Notes: a model not told the origin generated them from the sequence alone. Positions 1-8,911 are shown, numbered from the stretch's first letter. The stretch: DNA of 64,000 nt from Neorhizobium vignae (GCF_000732195.1 NZ_JNNU01000003.1:416563-480562), one strand, 5' to 3'. Program-made: numbers and translations.

Positions 1-16
1 ACTCGACAGCCGCTAA

Positions 17-48
17 GAAATCATATTAGGTCGTATGATATGATACGC
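17..48 (+). promoter_or_regulatory. Possible operator upstream of the mannonate dehydratase gene
   Basis: An inverted repeat (ATCATAT at 20-26, ATATGAT at 38-44) lies in an AT-rich stretch just before the AGGGAGG ribosome-binding site of the first gene. Uronate catabolic genes are often controlled by GntR-family repressors that bind short palindromes here. No regulator gene is in view because the window starts at this point, so the assignment is inference. Confidence 0.35.
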
Positions 49-65
49 TTAGGGAGGATGTTGAA

Positions 66-1037
66 ATGTATGTGGGCACCCAAGTTGGCGCGAGAGACGA
101 TGACGACTACCGCGTTTTCGCTCAGTTGGGATTGAAACACATCTGTGCAGATCCGCCCGGCGCGCCGTCGAGCTGGAAACTGGAAGATCTCGAACGTCAT
201 CGCGACAAGATTGAAAGCTTCGGGCTCATCCTCGACATGATCCAGCTTCCGCTTCCGTCGCAGCCCATCGAGAAGGCCTCCTATCCGGATATCCTCCTCA
301 AGGGTCCCGATCGCGACCGGCAGATCGACGCGGTGTGCAGGCTGATCGAGGAAACGGCCAAGGCCGGGATACCGTCGGTGAAATACAATCTCAACCTGAT
401 CGGCATCCCACGTACGGAGATGGAACCCGGGCGGGGCGGGTCGCTCAACGAGGCCTTTAGATGGGACAAGGCCGACCAGCAGGCTCAGCCAGGCCTGGCG
501 GGCGTGCTGTCCGAGGACGAAAACTGGGAGCGGATCGACTATTTTCTGGAACGCGTGGTGCCCGTTGCGGAAAGCAACAAGGTGCGGCTTGCCTGCCATC
601 CCCATGATCCTTACACCCCGCCCGGCTACAAGGGCGTTACTCGCGTGCTCGGCACCGTCGAGGGTCTGAAGAGGTTCGTGCTGATGCGCGAGAGCCCCTA
701 TCACGGTCTCAATTTTTGCCAGGGCTCGATCGGTGAAATGCTGGACAATCCCGGGCAGGAAATCGACGATATCATTCGCTGGTTCGGGACGCGCGGCAAG
801 ATCTTTAATGTCCACTTCCGCAATATCGCGGGCGGAAAGCTCTCCTTCATGGAGACCTTCCCGGACGAGGGCGACATGGACATGGTACGCTCTCTCAAAA
901 TTTATAAGGAGGTCGGCTATCGCTACATGATCATGCCGGACCACGTTCCCACGATAAGCGGCCGCGACCCTACAGGCGTAGCCTTTGCGTTTTGCTACGG
1001 CTATATAACGGCCTTGCTCGAAGCAATGAAAGACTGA
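66..1037 (+). CDS. uxuA: Mannonate dehydratase (UxuA family)
   Basis: Predicted to dehydrate D-mannonate to 2-keto-3-deoxygluconate in hexuronate (glucuronate) breakdown in the cytoplasm. The 323-residue product has the TIM-barrel layout of the family. It keeps the four residues expected to hold the metal ion: His178 in CHPHDP, Cys218 in NFCQGS, His250 in NVHFRN and Asp292 in MPDH. It is shorter than the E. coli enzyme (about 394 aa), resembling the compact forms found in other bacteria. The ATG at 66 follows AGGGAGG at about -15. It stands alone here; any operon partners or regulator would lie before the window. The metal-site pattern makes the family call firm, although the true substrate could be a related sugar acid. 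Confidence 0.85.
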   Translation: MYVGTQVGARDDDDYRVFAQLGLKHICADPPGAPSSWKLEDLERHRDKIESFGLILDMIQLPLPSQPIEKASYPDILLKGPDRDRQIDAVCRLIEETAKAGIPSVKYNLNLIGIPRTEMEPGRGGSLNEAFRWDKADQQAQPGLAGVLSEDENWERIDYFLERVVPVAESNKVRLACHPHDPYTPPGYKGVTRVLGTVEGLKRFVLMRESPYHGLNFCQGSIGEMLDNPGQEIDDIIRWFGTRGKIFNVHFRNIAGGKLSFMETFPDEGDMDMVRSLKIYKEVGYRYMIMPDHVPTISGRDPTGVAFAFCYGYITALLEAMKD

Positions 1038-1073
1038 CTTTGACGGTCGCTCATATGCCACGTCGTTGATCGA

Positions 1074-1092
1074 AGCTGCCGGCTCGGCAGCT
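1074..1092. terminator. Hairpin between convergent uxuA and sugar dehydrogenase genes
   Basis: A perfect 8-bp stem (AGCTGCCG / CGGCAGCT) with a 3-nt loop lies between two convergent genes. It has no clear T-tract on either side, so it may be a bidirectional terminator or a 3'-end stabiliser. Confidence 0.4.
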
Positions 1093-1145
1093 CCCTTCCC
1101 GAAGCGATGCAGGAGGGCTCCGTCCTTGATCTTGCTGCCACGTCG

Positions 1146-2714
1146 TCATGGCCCCGTCGCGGGAGCGATCTGCATCTGGACGGGCACGAGCTTGTCCGGT
1201 TGGCCGGAAAGCGGCTCCTGACCGGTCAGGCGTTCGTCGGCTGAAGCGGGAGGCGGCGCGGGGGGCGTCGTCGACGCGGTGATTTCCGTTCCGATACCGG
1301 ATACTCCGGCGGGAAGCCTGTCGCTTTTCGCGGGCGATGACAGTTGCTGATTGACCGACACCTGGTCCGTACCGATCGGCTGGGGCGTGACGCGACCGTC
1401 GGATGAAGCAACGCGCCAGACGGTATTGCCGGCGTCATCGGCAACAAGCAGCGCTCCCGTCCCATCGATCCCGACGCCGACCGGCCGTCCTTTCGCATGG
1501 TCGCCCAGGATAAAGCCCGTGACGACATCCTGCGCCTTGCCAGATGGCTTGCCATTCTGGAACGGGACGAAGATGACCTTGTAGCCATTGAAGCTGTCCC
1601 GATTCCAGCTGCCGTGCTCGCCAATGAAGGCGCCGTTTGCATATGCGGCTGGCAGGGCGGAATTCATCGAGAAAGTCAGTCCGAGCGCGGCGACATGGCT
1701 GGACAGGGCGTAGTCCGGCTGGACTGCCTTTTTGACCATGTCGGGACGGGGCGGATGAACGCGAGCGTCGACGTGGTTGCCGTAGTAGCTCCACGGCCAG
1801 CCGTAGAAGGCACCGTCCTCCACCGAAGTCATGTAATCAGGAACGAGGTCCGGGCCGAGCTCGTCGCGCTCGTTGACGACGGTCCAGAGCGCACCCGTTT
1901 CGGGATTGAAGGTGAGGCCGTTCGGGTTGCGCAGGCCCGAAGCGAAAACGCGGGCGGCGCCGGTCTGCCGATCGACCTGCCAGATCGCAGCACGGCCTTT
2001 TTCTGCTTCGAGCCCGTTCTCGACGATGTTGGAGTTCGATCCGACCGAAACATAGAGCGTCCGGCCGTCAGGACTGAGGGCAAGATCTTTTGTCCAATGA
2101 TGATTGATCGGACCGCCGGGCAGTGGTGTCAGCGTTTTCGGCGGCCCGGTGATTTCGTTCTGGCCGAGTCCGTAGGGGTAGGCAAGGATGGCGCTCGTCG
2201 TGGCGACATAAAGCGTGTTGTCGATCCAGGCGAGGCCGAAGGGAGAATCGAGCTTCTTCAGGAGGTCGTGGCGTTCATCGACCGTGCCGTCGCGATTGGT
2301 GTCACGCAGCAGGGTGACGATATTGCTTTCTTTCTGTTCACCGCCACCGCCGTGGGCGATCGACATGATCCAGTCGCGGATGAAATCCTTCGGCCGCGAC
2401 GTCGGCTCGCCAGCCGGACCGCGGGACTGGACGACGAGTACATCGCCATTCGGCAGAGTATGGACGTTGCGGGGATTGGCAAGGTCCTTGGCATAGGCAG
2501 AAACCTTCAGGCCATCGGGAACGGCAGGCGTCTCGCCGTCCTTCCAGCCGATCACTTCCGCGACCTTCAGATCAGGTATCAGGGAAGGAGAAGGGTCAGG
2601 CAGGACCGGGTTCGGGCCGATCTGCTGGGACAGATCGAATTTGGCTTCCTGCGCCGACGCGCCGAGCCCGAGGGAAATCGACAGAACCGAAGTGCCGAGA
2701 ATAAGGAACCTCAT
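1146..2714 (-). CDS. PQQ-dependent sugar dehydrogenase (L-sorbosone dehydrogenase-like), periplasmic
   Basis: A 522-residue exported protein that begins with a signal peptide ending near GASAQ. The rest is a six-bladed beta-propeller of the glucose/sorbosone dehydrogenase family. Family-type segments include NPRNVHTLPNGDVLVV, DLALSPDGRTLYVSVG, GLRNPNGLTFNPETGALW and HGSWNRDSFNGYK. Members oxidise sugars in the periplasm with PQQ as cofactor and feed electrons to the respiratory chain. The C-terminus carries a Pro/Ala-rich low-complexity tail beyond the propeller. Three ATGs lie in tandem (2720, 2717, 2714). I chose the last because GGAGG sits 8 nt before it, but 2720 overlaps the upstream stop as ATGA. 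The gene is coupled to the preceding DUF2231 gene. The substrate cannot be told from sequence. Confidence 0.8.
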   Translation of the reverse strand: MRFLILGTSVLSISLGLGASAQEAKFDLSQQIGPNPVLPDPSPSLIPDLKVAEVIGWKDGETPAVPDGLKVSAYAKDLANPRNVHTLPNGDVLVVQSRGPAGEPTSRPKDFIRDWIMSIAHGGGGEQKESNIVTLLRDTNRDGTVDERHDLLKKLDSPFGLAWIDNTLYVATTSAILAYPYGLGQNEITGPPKTLTPLPGGPINHHWTKDLALSPDGRTLYVSVGSNSNIVENGLEAEKGRAAIWQVDRQTGAARVFASGLRNPNGLTFNPETGALWTVVNERDELGPDLVPDYMTSVEDGAFYGWPWSYYGNHVDARVHPPRPDMVKKAVQPDYALSSHVAALGLTFSMNSALPAAYANGAFIGEHGSWNRDSFNGYKVIFVPFQNGKPSGKAQDVVTGFILGDHAKGRPVGVGIDGTGALLVADDAGNTVWRVASSDGRVTPQPIGTDQVSVNQQLSSPAKSDRLPAGVSGIGTEITASTTPPAPPPASADERLTGQEPLSGQPDKLVPVQMQIAPATGP

Positions 2715-2716
2715 CA

Positions 2717-3154
2717 TCATATCCTCCAGGCCAATCTGGCATATTTGCGGGCGGAAACAGCCGCTGCCGCCAGGCAAAGCACAAAGGTCAAGGCAGAGAG
2801 CGTCAGTCCATAAGGGACCACGGCGGTCCATCCGTCACCGGCATGGACGAGGCTGTTCAGGACGGCAAGGGCGAGGATGACCAGGTAGAGAAACGCGGCT
2901 GGGAAAGCCGGCCGGAGTGGACGGGTGCGGGGCCGCACGAGGTCTATGAGACCAGCCAGGATCGCAACCACGCCGAACATCAGGCCAGCTAACAACAGCC
3001 ATGCGGAGAAGTTCTGCCACATGAGGTTGTTTGTCTGCCAGAAGGCGATATCGGTCGCGAGCGCAAGTGTGAAGCAGACGAAAGGGAACGGGACGAAAAG
3101 CGACTGTATCGGATAGGCGGCCGCGTCTCGATTATTGGAGGAAAGTACAGCCAT
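2717..3154 (-). CDS. DUF2231-type membrane protein
   Basis: A 145-residue inner-membrane protein with about four hydrophobic segments, separated by short loops that include the basic RPRTRPLRP stretch. It looks like the DUF2231 family, whose members are often encoded next to quinoprotein sugar dehydrogenases and may link them to the membrane electron chain. The start at 3154 is preceded by GGGAG with 6-nt spacing. An upstream in-frame extension to 3238 has no such site and was not used. The stop overlaps the first possible ATG of the dehydrogenase gene, so the two form a translationally coupled pair. The function is inferred from the pairing. Confidence 0.7.
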   Translation of the reverse strand: MAVLSSNNRDAAAYPIQSLFVPFPFVCFTLALATDIAFWQTNNLMWQNFSAWLLLAGLMFGVVAILAGLIDLVRPRTRPLRPAFPAAFLYLVILALAVLNSLVHAGDGWTAVVPYGLTLSALTFVLCLAAAAVSARKYARLAWRI

Positions 3155-3487
3155 GGCATGCTCCCAGAGGCAAGAGCGCGAAACATGCCATCCAACCCGC
3201 AGAAGCAGGGGATGGTTCCGTTCCAGTGTTGCGCCCATGAATCGGAAGTATTTTTCGTCTGCAGAGTCCCGTCACCCGGTGTGGCAAGGCAGGATCAATG
3301 GCTTGCGTCGGCAAGCGGCAACCTCCGCCGGCGGAGCCGCCCTCAATTGAATGGAACTTTCAGGATTTGACTTGGTTCGGGGGACTTAGCGCGATGTTCC
3401 AGCCAAAGCCGGCACTCGGCATGTCGCGCCGTCATACCCAAGGAAACAAGCCAGTCCATCAGCGAGAAAACTGGAATGGAGGTTCAG
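3155..3487. other. Divergent intergenic region (333 bp)
   Basis: This stretch separates the DUF2231 gene (minus strand) from the glycine-zipper lipoprotein gene (plus strand) and must hold both promoters. I see no convincing -35/-10 pair, palindrome or coding frame. Confidence 0.5.
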
Positions 3488-3739
3488 ATGAAAAAGTTTA
3501 TTGTCATTGGATGTGTCGGGTTGTGCCTCACAGCTTGCACGTCGACTGAACGAGGGGCGGGAATCGGCGCCGCCACCGGTGCCGTCGTCGGCGGTGTGGC
3601 AACGGGCAACGTTCGCGGGGCCGCGGTTGGTGCGGCCGTGGGTGGCGTGACCGGCGCTTTGATCGGGAATGTCGCGGGGCAGCCCGGCCGCTGTTACTAC
3701 CGTGACCGCGATGGGAACCGCTACGTCGATCGATGCTGA
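3488..3739 (+). CDS. Glycine-zipper outer-membrane lipoprotein (Rickettsia 17 kDa antigen-like)
   Basis: An 83-residue protein starting MKKFIVIGCVGLCLTAC, a lipoprotein signal with a lipobox at LTAC. It is followed by a glycine-zipper region of GAxxGAxxGG-type repeats (about residues 24-65) and a short C-terminus with two cysteines (GRCYYRDRDGNRYVDRC). Such proteins sit in the outer membrane, and several are induced by envelope or osmotic stress. The ATG at 3488 follows GGAGG with 5-nt spacing, better than an upstream in-frame ATG at 3476. It stands alone and converges with the siderophore permease gene. The exact role is unknown. Confidence 0.75.
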   Translation: MKKFIVIGCVGLCLTACTSTERGAGIGAATGAVVGGVATGNVRGAAVGAAVGGVTGALIGNVAGQPGRCYYRDRDGNRYVDRC

Positions 3740-3752
3740 GGTCTCTCGGCCA

Positions 3753-5753
3753 TTACGAGGAACGTTCCTTCAACCCAAGCAGCCAGAGAAGATAAGGCCC
3801 GCCGATCAGCGCCGCAAAGAGGCCGACCGGCACCTGATAGGGATAGATGACGACGCGCGACAGCCAGTCGGCCATCATGAGCACGCCAGCGCCGATCAGG
3901 ATTGCCGCGGCAAGTTGGTGATGCAGCTTCTGGAGGCCGATCAGCCGAGCGAGATGCGGCGCGATCAGTCCGGTCAGGCTCAACGGGCCAACGAGGAAAG
4001 ACGAGATCGCCGTCATCAATGCCGCAAGGACGGCGAGTACAAGGCGGGACGGCAGGACGCGAAGGCCGATGCTGCGGGAAAGGCCTGTGCCGAGCGGCAG
4101 GATGGTGAGCCAGCGGATCATCAGGAATAGCGGCGCGGTCAACACGATGAGCGTGATTATCGCGGTCCAGGCTTCGAAGGCGCCGGCGCGACTGGTCGAT
4201 CCGGCCATCCAGGTGAGCAGGATATAGCTGCGCATGTCACCCTGGGCGAGCACCATGCTGACGATCGCCATGCAGAAGGCGCTGATGGCGATGCCGGCGA
4301 GCAGCAGCCGTTCGGCCGAAAACCCGGAGCGGCCGGCAATCGCAATCATCACCAGGAGGGCGGCAAACGAGCCGAGCGCCATGCCGAGAAGCATGATGGC
4401 AGGCGATGGGACGCTGAACAGGAAGAGAGCAGCCGTCAGCCCGGCACCGCCGCCGCTCGAGACACCGAGTACTTCGGGACTGGCGATCGGATTGCCGGTC
4501 ACGCGTTGCATGATGAAGCCGGCTGCTCCGAGCATGGCGCCGGCACCGCCGGCAGCCAGGATACGCGGCAGGCGGAAGGGCAGAAGCTCGGAAAAGAGCG
4601 GGCCGGTTGCAACGCTCCAGCCTTGATCCCTCGGACTTAGCCCGAGTGCGAGGGCGAAGATGATGGCAAGCGCCAAGGCAAGCAGCGCCAGCGTGACCGC
4701 AGGCTTTCGAACCTGCCGAGAGGCGGCATCGGCCGTTGCGGTTACGGCCGAAAAACCGTGGACGCGCGGCAGGAGCATGAGAAGCAGCGGTCCGCCGAGC
4801 AGAGCGGTTGCGGCACCTGTCGGCACGAGATCGGAAAAACCCGGCCCGAGCAATTGCGTCAGGCAATCGGTCAGGAAAAGCACCGCGGAGCCCGTCAGAG
4901 GAGCGGTCATCATCACCTGTCCGGTTGTGCGTGCACCGCAGAACCTGGCCATGGTGGGCGCCGCAAGGCCCAGGAAGCCGATAATGCCGACGGTTGCCGT
5001 GACCGAGGCGGATAGCCAGACCGCGAGGACGAGGATCGAAAACCGCACCCCATGCAGCGCGACGCCGAGGCTTCTGGCACTGGAATCGTCAAGCGCCAGG
5101 ACATTCAGCGGCCGTAGAAGGAGTGCCGCGGCGAGGATGCCCGCCGCGAGCCGCGGCGCCAGCGAGATGACACCACTCCAGTCCTGCTGGTTGAGCCCGC
5201 CCGCCCCCCAGACATGGATCGACATGGCGTATTCGCCGCGCGCCAGAACCAGGGTCACGCTGAGCGAAGCCGCGATCAGGCTGACGATCATGCCGGAGAT
5301 CGCCACAGTGACCGGATCGAGCCCGCGCCGCCAGCTCAGCACCAGCACGATTGCCACCGCGGCGAAACCGCCGGCAAAGGCAATCAGTTCGCGGGAGATG
5401 CCGGTGAGAAGCGGCAGAAAGCCGAGGCCGAGTGTCAGCGCCAGTTGCGCCCCTGAAGCAATGCCGAGGGTCGAGGCATCTGCAATCGGATTGCGCAGCA
5501 CCCGTTGCAGCAGCGCGCCGGCAAGACCGAGTGCTGCGCCGGCGATCAAGGCGATCGCAGCGCGGGGCAGAAGGCTGTCCCACAGCAGGATTGCGTCGAG
5601 CACCGCGGCAGTCGCCGCCTCTCCGGGAACGTGCGGGCGAAAAGTTAGAAGCAGGATGAACGACGTAACGCAGGCGATGCCCAGCACGGCGGCAGGGAGA
5701 AGATGGGGCAGGCCGTTGCGCATGGGCATTGGGAGACTAGCCGTTCCGGACAC
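3753..5753 (-). CDS. fhuB: Siderophore ABC transporter permease, fused double FecCD domain (FhuB-like)
   Basis: Inner-membrane permease that imports ferric siderophore, probably a hydroxamate, with the FhuC-like ATPase and FhuD-like binding protein. It contains two tandem FecCD domains. Each carries the family's QRxxxNPIAxxxxLG segment (QRVLRNPIADASTLG and QRVTGNPIASPEVLG), and each has a later ATPase-coupling region (GLAAPTMARFCG and GLIAPHLARLIG). At 666 aa it matches E. coli FhuB in size (about 660 aa). I chose the GTG at 5753, preceded by GGAAGGG, which overlaps the end of fhuD. ATGs at 5729 and 5723 are alternatives with weaker sites. It is co-transcribed with fhuD. Confidence 0.87.
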   Translation of the reverse strand: MSGTASLPMPMRNGLPHLLPAAVLGIACVTSFILLLTFRPHVPGEAATAAVLDAILLWDSLLPRAAIALIAGAALGLAGALLQRVLRNPIADASTLGIASGAQLALTLGLGFLPLLTGISRELIAFAGGFAAVAIVLVLSWRRGLDPVTVAISGMIVSLIAASLSVTLVLARGEYAMSIHVWGAGGLNQQDWSGVISLAPRLAAGILAAALLLRPLNVLALDDSSARSLGVALHGVRFSILVLAVWLSASVTATVGIIGFLGLAAPTMARFCGARTTGQVMMTAPLTGSAVLFLTDCLTQLLGPGFSDLVPTGAATALLGGPLLLMLLPRVHGFSAVTATADAASRQVRKPAVTLALLALALAIIFALALGLSPRDQGWSVATGPLFSELLPFRLPRILAAGGAGAMLGAAGFIMQRVTGNPIASPEVLGVSSGGGAGLTAALFLFSVPSPAIMLLGMALGSFAALLVMIAIAGRSGFSAERLLLAGIAISAFCMAIVSMVLAQGDMRSYILLTWMAGSTSRAGAFEAWTAIITLIVLTAPLFLMIRWLTILPLGTGLSRSIGLRVLPSRLVLAVLAALMTAISSFLVGPLSLTGLIAPHLARLIGLQKLHHQLAAAILIGAGVLMMADWLSRVVIYPYQVPVGLFAALIGGPYLLWLLGLKERSS

Positions 5754-6612
5754 GGGATATCCCTTCCGCCAGGAGATTCGCAAAGCGGCTCGCGGCCGGC
5801 AGTGCCCCATAGGGATTGATCGATCCGACCGTCAGCACTCGGTTTTCACGCACTGCGGGCAAGGCCTTCCAGAAAGCACTTTCGGTCAGCGTCGCAAAAG
5901 CGTCTTCCGGATGCGGAGGAATGAGGACGATCCAGGCGTCGGGCATGGAAGCCAACGTCTCGATACCCATCGGCGCCATGGCCGAATAGCTGGTCGCGCC
6001 TGTCCACGCGTTGGCCAGCCCGAGGCGTTTCAAGACCTCGCCGAACATGCTGTCGGAACCGAAGACCCGGTAGTGGCGCGCATCGCCGAGATTGATCGGC
6101 AGGACGGGGCGGCCGTCACCCCTGGCGAAGAGGCCCCTGTAGCGATCGAGCCGGGCAGCGAGCTCCTCGACCATCCCGCGGGCCGCAGGTCGCCGCAAGC
6201 GCTCGCCGATCGCCAGCGTTGCCTGTTCTGCAAGGATATACGGGCTTTCGCCCGGTTTGTAGATCGAATGGGTTTCTACCGGTGCGATCCGGCTCATCAG
6301 CGGATTGGCCCAGGCATAGAAATTCGAGTTGAGGATCAGGTCCGGGCCGGCAAAGCGCAGCACCTCGAAATTCGGCGTGCCGCGCAGGCCGAGGTCGGTA
6401 ACGCCTTCCGGGACATCGGGCTCGATCGCAACCTGTCGGAACTGGCGAAGCTCGGTCGCCGCCACGACATTGGCGCCGATCGCGAGCAGCGTTTCGAGAA
6501 GGGCCCAGTCGAGCGTTGCAACCCGCGGCCCCGCTTCCTGGGCCCGCAGAGTACGCGCCGCCGCCAAGGCGGCTGCGGCTGTAAGCATGGTTCTACGGGT
6601 CAATTGCTGCAC
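5737..6612 (-). CDS. fhuD: Siderophore-binding periplasmic protein (FhuD-like)
   Basis: A 291-residue class III substrate-binding protein that delivers ferric siderophore to the FhuB-like permease. The N-terminus (LTRRTMLTAAAALAAA) resembles a twin-arginine export signal, as seen in some FhuD proteins. Family-type segments include RVATLDWALLETLLAIG, a core loop GLRGTPNFEVLRFAGPDLIL and AWIVLIPPHPEDAF. Its length matches E. coli FhuD (about 296 aa). It lies downstream of the receptor gene across a strong hairpin and overlaps the fhuB start, which fits an operon. The chemical identity of the siderophore is not readable from sequence. Confidence 0.85.
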   Translation of the reverse strand: MQQLTRRTMLTAAAALAAARTLRAQEAGPRVATLDWALLETLLAIGANVVAATELRQFRQVAIEPDVPEGVTDLGLRGTPNFEVLRFAGPDLILNSNFYAWANPLMSRIAPVETHSIYKPGESPYILAEQATLAIGERLRRPAARGMVEELAARLDRYRGLFARGDGRPVLPINLGDARHYRVFGSDSMFGEVLKRLGLANAWTGATSYSAMAPMGIETLASMPDAWIVLIPPHPEDAFATLTESAFWKALPAVRENRVLTVGSINPYGALPAASRFANLLAEGISRVRNG

Positions 6613-6634
6613 TATTGGCCTGTCTCCAAACGCA

Positions 6635-6661
6635 CAGGAAGGCCCGAGCCAGGCCTTCCTG
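6635..6661 (-). terminator. Hairpin between the receptor gene and fhuD
   Basis: A perfect 10-bp GC-rich stem (CAGGAAGGCC / GGCCTTCCTG) with a 7-nt loop, 25 bp after the receptor stop. There is no T-tract. It may partly end transcription or protect the receptor mRNA so that the receptor is made in excess over fhuD-fhuB. Confidence 0.55.
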
Positions 6662-6685
6662 CAGAACCTGTGTCAGATCGTCAAA

Positions 6686-8839
6686 CTACCAGACCTTGCT
6701 GATCTTGAAGTTGACGGTGCGGGCCTCGCCGTAGCCGCAGAAATACTGCGTGTTGCAGCCTGCAACATAGCTCTTGTCGAACAGGTTGGTGACGTTAAGA
6801 GATGCTTTCCAGTCGTTCTTCTCGTAGCGGATCGCCGCGTCGAAGACGGTCGCATCCGGAACGCGCAAGGTGTTCTCATTGTCCGCCCAGGACTTGCCGC
6901 GATAGCGGACGCCGGCGCCGAAACCGAGCCCTTCCAACGGCCCTGCCGTAACGGTGTAGTCGAGCCAGAGCGAACCAAGAACGTCGGGCACGACGTTGGG
7001 TGTCCTTCCGATCAGCGTCGGATTGTCCTTGGTGATCTCGATGTCCGTATACGACGCTGCGGCGATGACCTTCCAGTTTTCGTCCAGATTGAACTTGCCT
7101 TCCACTTCGACGCCCCTTGAGCGGACTTCGCCGAGCTGGCTGGTTACCCCGCCGGTGGTGATCGTGTAATTCTGTTTCGTGATGTCGAAGACGGAGGCCG
7201 TCAGGCTGCCGTCGAGCCAGGTCGGCTCGTACTTGACGCCTGCCTCGAACTGGTAGCCTTCCTCGGGCTTTGGCGCCGCGCCGCCCGTCAGGCCGACGAT
7301 CGGGCTGAAGAAGGTAGCGGCGCTGACATAGGGCGTCAGGCCGTTGTCGAACTCGTAGGCCAGACCCGCGCGGCCGCTCCAGGCACGGTCGTTGCTAGAA
7401 TAGTTCGCCGTTCCTCCCGGCAAAAGGTCATCGATCTCGTTGTGGACATAGTCGTAGCGGCCGTTGAACGTGGCGATCCAGCCGTCGCCGAACTTGATCT
7501 GGTCCTGCGCGTAAACGCCGACCTGATTGATCGTGTAGACCTGGTTCAGGTTGCGGCTAATTGTAACGGGCGTGGCGCCGTATATGGGGTTATTCGGGTC
7601 AAAGTTGGAATCGAATGGGAAAGACGTCCCAAATTGATCTGTATGCAGGCGATAGTAGCGGTAATCGAGACCAACCATGACCTTATGGCTGGCGCCGCCG
7701 AGATCGAAGTCGTTTTCCAATCTGTTATCGACGTTAAAGGCATCGCCCTTGGATGTTATATCTTCCCCATAACGTCCAACGAAGGCATCGGTCTGGTTAA
7801 AATCGAAGGGGTAGATATACTTTTCACGCTTATCGAGGTTGGCATAACGCAGGTTCTGCGTGAATTTCCATCCACCTTCGAATTCGTGCTCGAACTCATA
7901 ACCGATCATTTTCTGTACGACACGGCCGTGGTCAAAGCCGGGCTCGCCGAGGAACTGGTCACGCGGGATCTTGCCGTAGCCGGCGTCGACGACCGTGCCG
8001 CCGTAGGGCAGCAGGCCGTTGGTCGTGTGGACCTGGTCGAGGCCGCTGATATAGGCCCAGACCGTCAGGCTGGTGCCCGCGTCCGGCGAGAAGGTGAACT
8101 GCGGCATGATAAAGCCGCGCAGGTCCTCGCTGTAGTCGGTGTAGTTGTCGCCACCGGCGATCTTGCCGGTCAGGCGATAGCTGAAGGTGCCGTCCGGGGT
8201 GATCTTGTCGGAGACATCGAAACCGAAGTAGGCGTTGCCGTTCGTGTTGATGCCGGTCTCGGTGTAGTAGTAGGGCTCGTCGGTCGGACGCTTGCGGATC
8301 AGGTTGACGACGCCGCCGGCATTGGCGCCGCCGAGCAGGACGGAGGCCGGCCCCTTGAGGACCTCGACGCGCTCCAGCATGAACGGATCGAGCTGGAAGC
8401 CGCCATAGGCGTGGCTGGTGAGCGCGAGGCTGTCGAAGAACACCCCCGTCTGCGAAGCATTGAATCCGCGAACATAGATCCAGTCGGTGTCAGGGTCCGA
8501 GCCGTAGGGCTGGCCGAACACGCCGGGCGTATAGAGGAGCACCTGGTCGATCTTGCTGACGGCGCCGCGGTCGTCCATTTCTTTCCGGCCGATGACCGAT
8601 ACGGACTGCGGAATTTCCTTGAGCGGCGTATCGGTCTTGGAACCGGTCGTCGACTGCCTCGCGACATAACCTTTGACCGGGCCGGTTCCGTCGCCTTCGC
8701 CCTCGCCACGAATGACGATCGGCGCCAACGTCGTATCGGCATCCTGGGCATGAGCCGCCCACGCGCTGCAAACGGCAATAAACGCCACACCCGCACCCAG
8801 GCCGAGCCTTGCCCCCAACGCTGTTTTTCTCTTGTCCAT
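6686..8839 (-). CDS. TonB-dependent ferric siderophore receptor (FhuA/FoxA class)
   Basis: A 717-residue outer-membrane receptor. A signal peptide ending near AHAQ is followed by a TonB-box-like stretch (TLAPIVIRG). The plug domain contains PQSVSVIGRKEMDDRG and VEVLKGPASVLLGG. A 22-strand beta-barrel follows, ending with aromatic Trp (FKISKVW), the usual signal for outer-membrane assembly. The order receptor-fhuD-fhuB with a nearby AraC regulator and FhuC-like ATPase fits hydroxamate siderophore uptake. The ATG at 8839 follows GAGTGGGG; an in-frame GTG lies 12 nt upstream. A TGA-N9-TCA iron box is located at 8897-8911. The barrel contains a Cys pair near the C-terminus (CNTQYFCGYGE), common in FhuA-type receptors. 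Confidence 0.88.
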   Translation of the reverse strand: MDKRKTALGARLGLGAGVAFIAVCSAWAAHAQDADTTLAPIVIRGEGEGDGTGPVKGYVARQSTTGSKTDTPLKEIPQSVSVIGRKEMDDRGAVSKIDQVLLYTPGVFGQPYGSDPDTDWIYVRGFNASQTGVFFDSLALTSHAYGGFQLDPFMLERVEVLKGPASVLLGGANAGGVVNLIRKRPTDEPYYYTETGINTNGNAYFGFDVSDKITPDGTFSYRLTGKIAGGDNYTDYSEDLRGFIMPQFTFSPDAGTSLTVWAYISGLDQVHTTNGLLPYGGTVVDAGYGKIPRDQFLGEPGFDHGRVVQKMIGYEFEHEFEGGWKFTQNLRYANLDKREKYIYPFDFNQTDAFVGRYGEDITSKGDAFNVDNRLENDFDLGGASHKVMVGLDYRYYRLHTDQFGTSFPFDSNFDPNNPIYGATPVTISRNLNQVYTINQVGVYAQDQIKFGDGWIATFNGRYDYVHNEIDDLLPGGTANYSSNDRAWSGRAGLAYEFDNGLTPYVSAATFFSPIVGLTGGAAPKPEEGYQFEAGVKYEPTWLDGSLTASVFDITKQNYTITTGGVTSQLGEVRSRGVEVEGKFNLDENWKVIAAASYTDIEITKDNPTLIGRTPNVVPDVLGSLWLDYTVTAGPLEGLGFGAGVRYRGKSWADNENTLRVPDATVFDAAIRYEKNDWKASLNVTNLFDKSYVAGCNTQYFCGYGEARTVNFKISKVW

Positions 8840-8896
8840 TCTATGCCCCACTCACACGAACTTTTCGCCGCTCGCAGGCAGCGGCATTTCATAAGG

Positions 8897-8911
8897 TGAG
8901 CAGTTAACTCA
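8897..8911. promoter_or_regulatory. Iron-responsive operator (RirA-type IRO, TGA-N9-TCA)
   Basis: TGAGCAGTTAACTCA matches the TGA-N9-TCA consensus bound by the rhizobial iron regulator RirA when iron is sufficient. It lies 58 bp upstream of the receptor start, where it could block transcription, and the centre AGTTAACT is itself palindromic. RirA itself is not encoded here. Confidence 0.6.

Noticed and set aside
1497..2813. Long plus-strand open frame opposite the sugar dehydrogenase
   Set aside because: It mirrors a well-supported beta-propeller gene on the other strand, has no recognisable domain and no ribosome-binding site. High GC makes such antisense frames common.
4660..6702. Very long plus-strand open frame opposite fhuB-fhuD
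   Set aside because: It is antisense to clear permease and binding-protein genes, and its composition (Arg/Ser/Pro-rich) is typical of a frame shadow.
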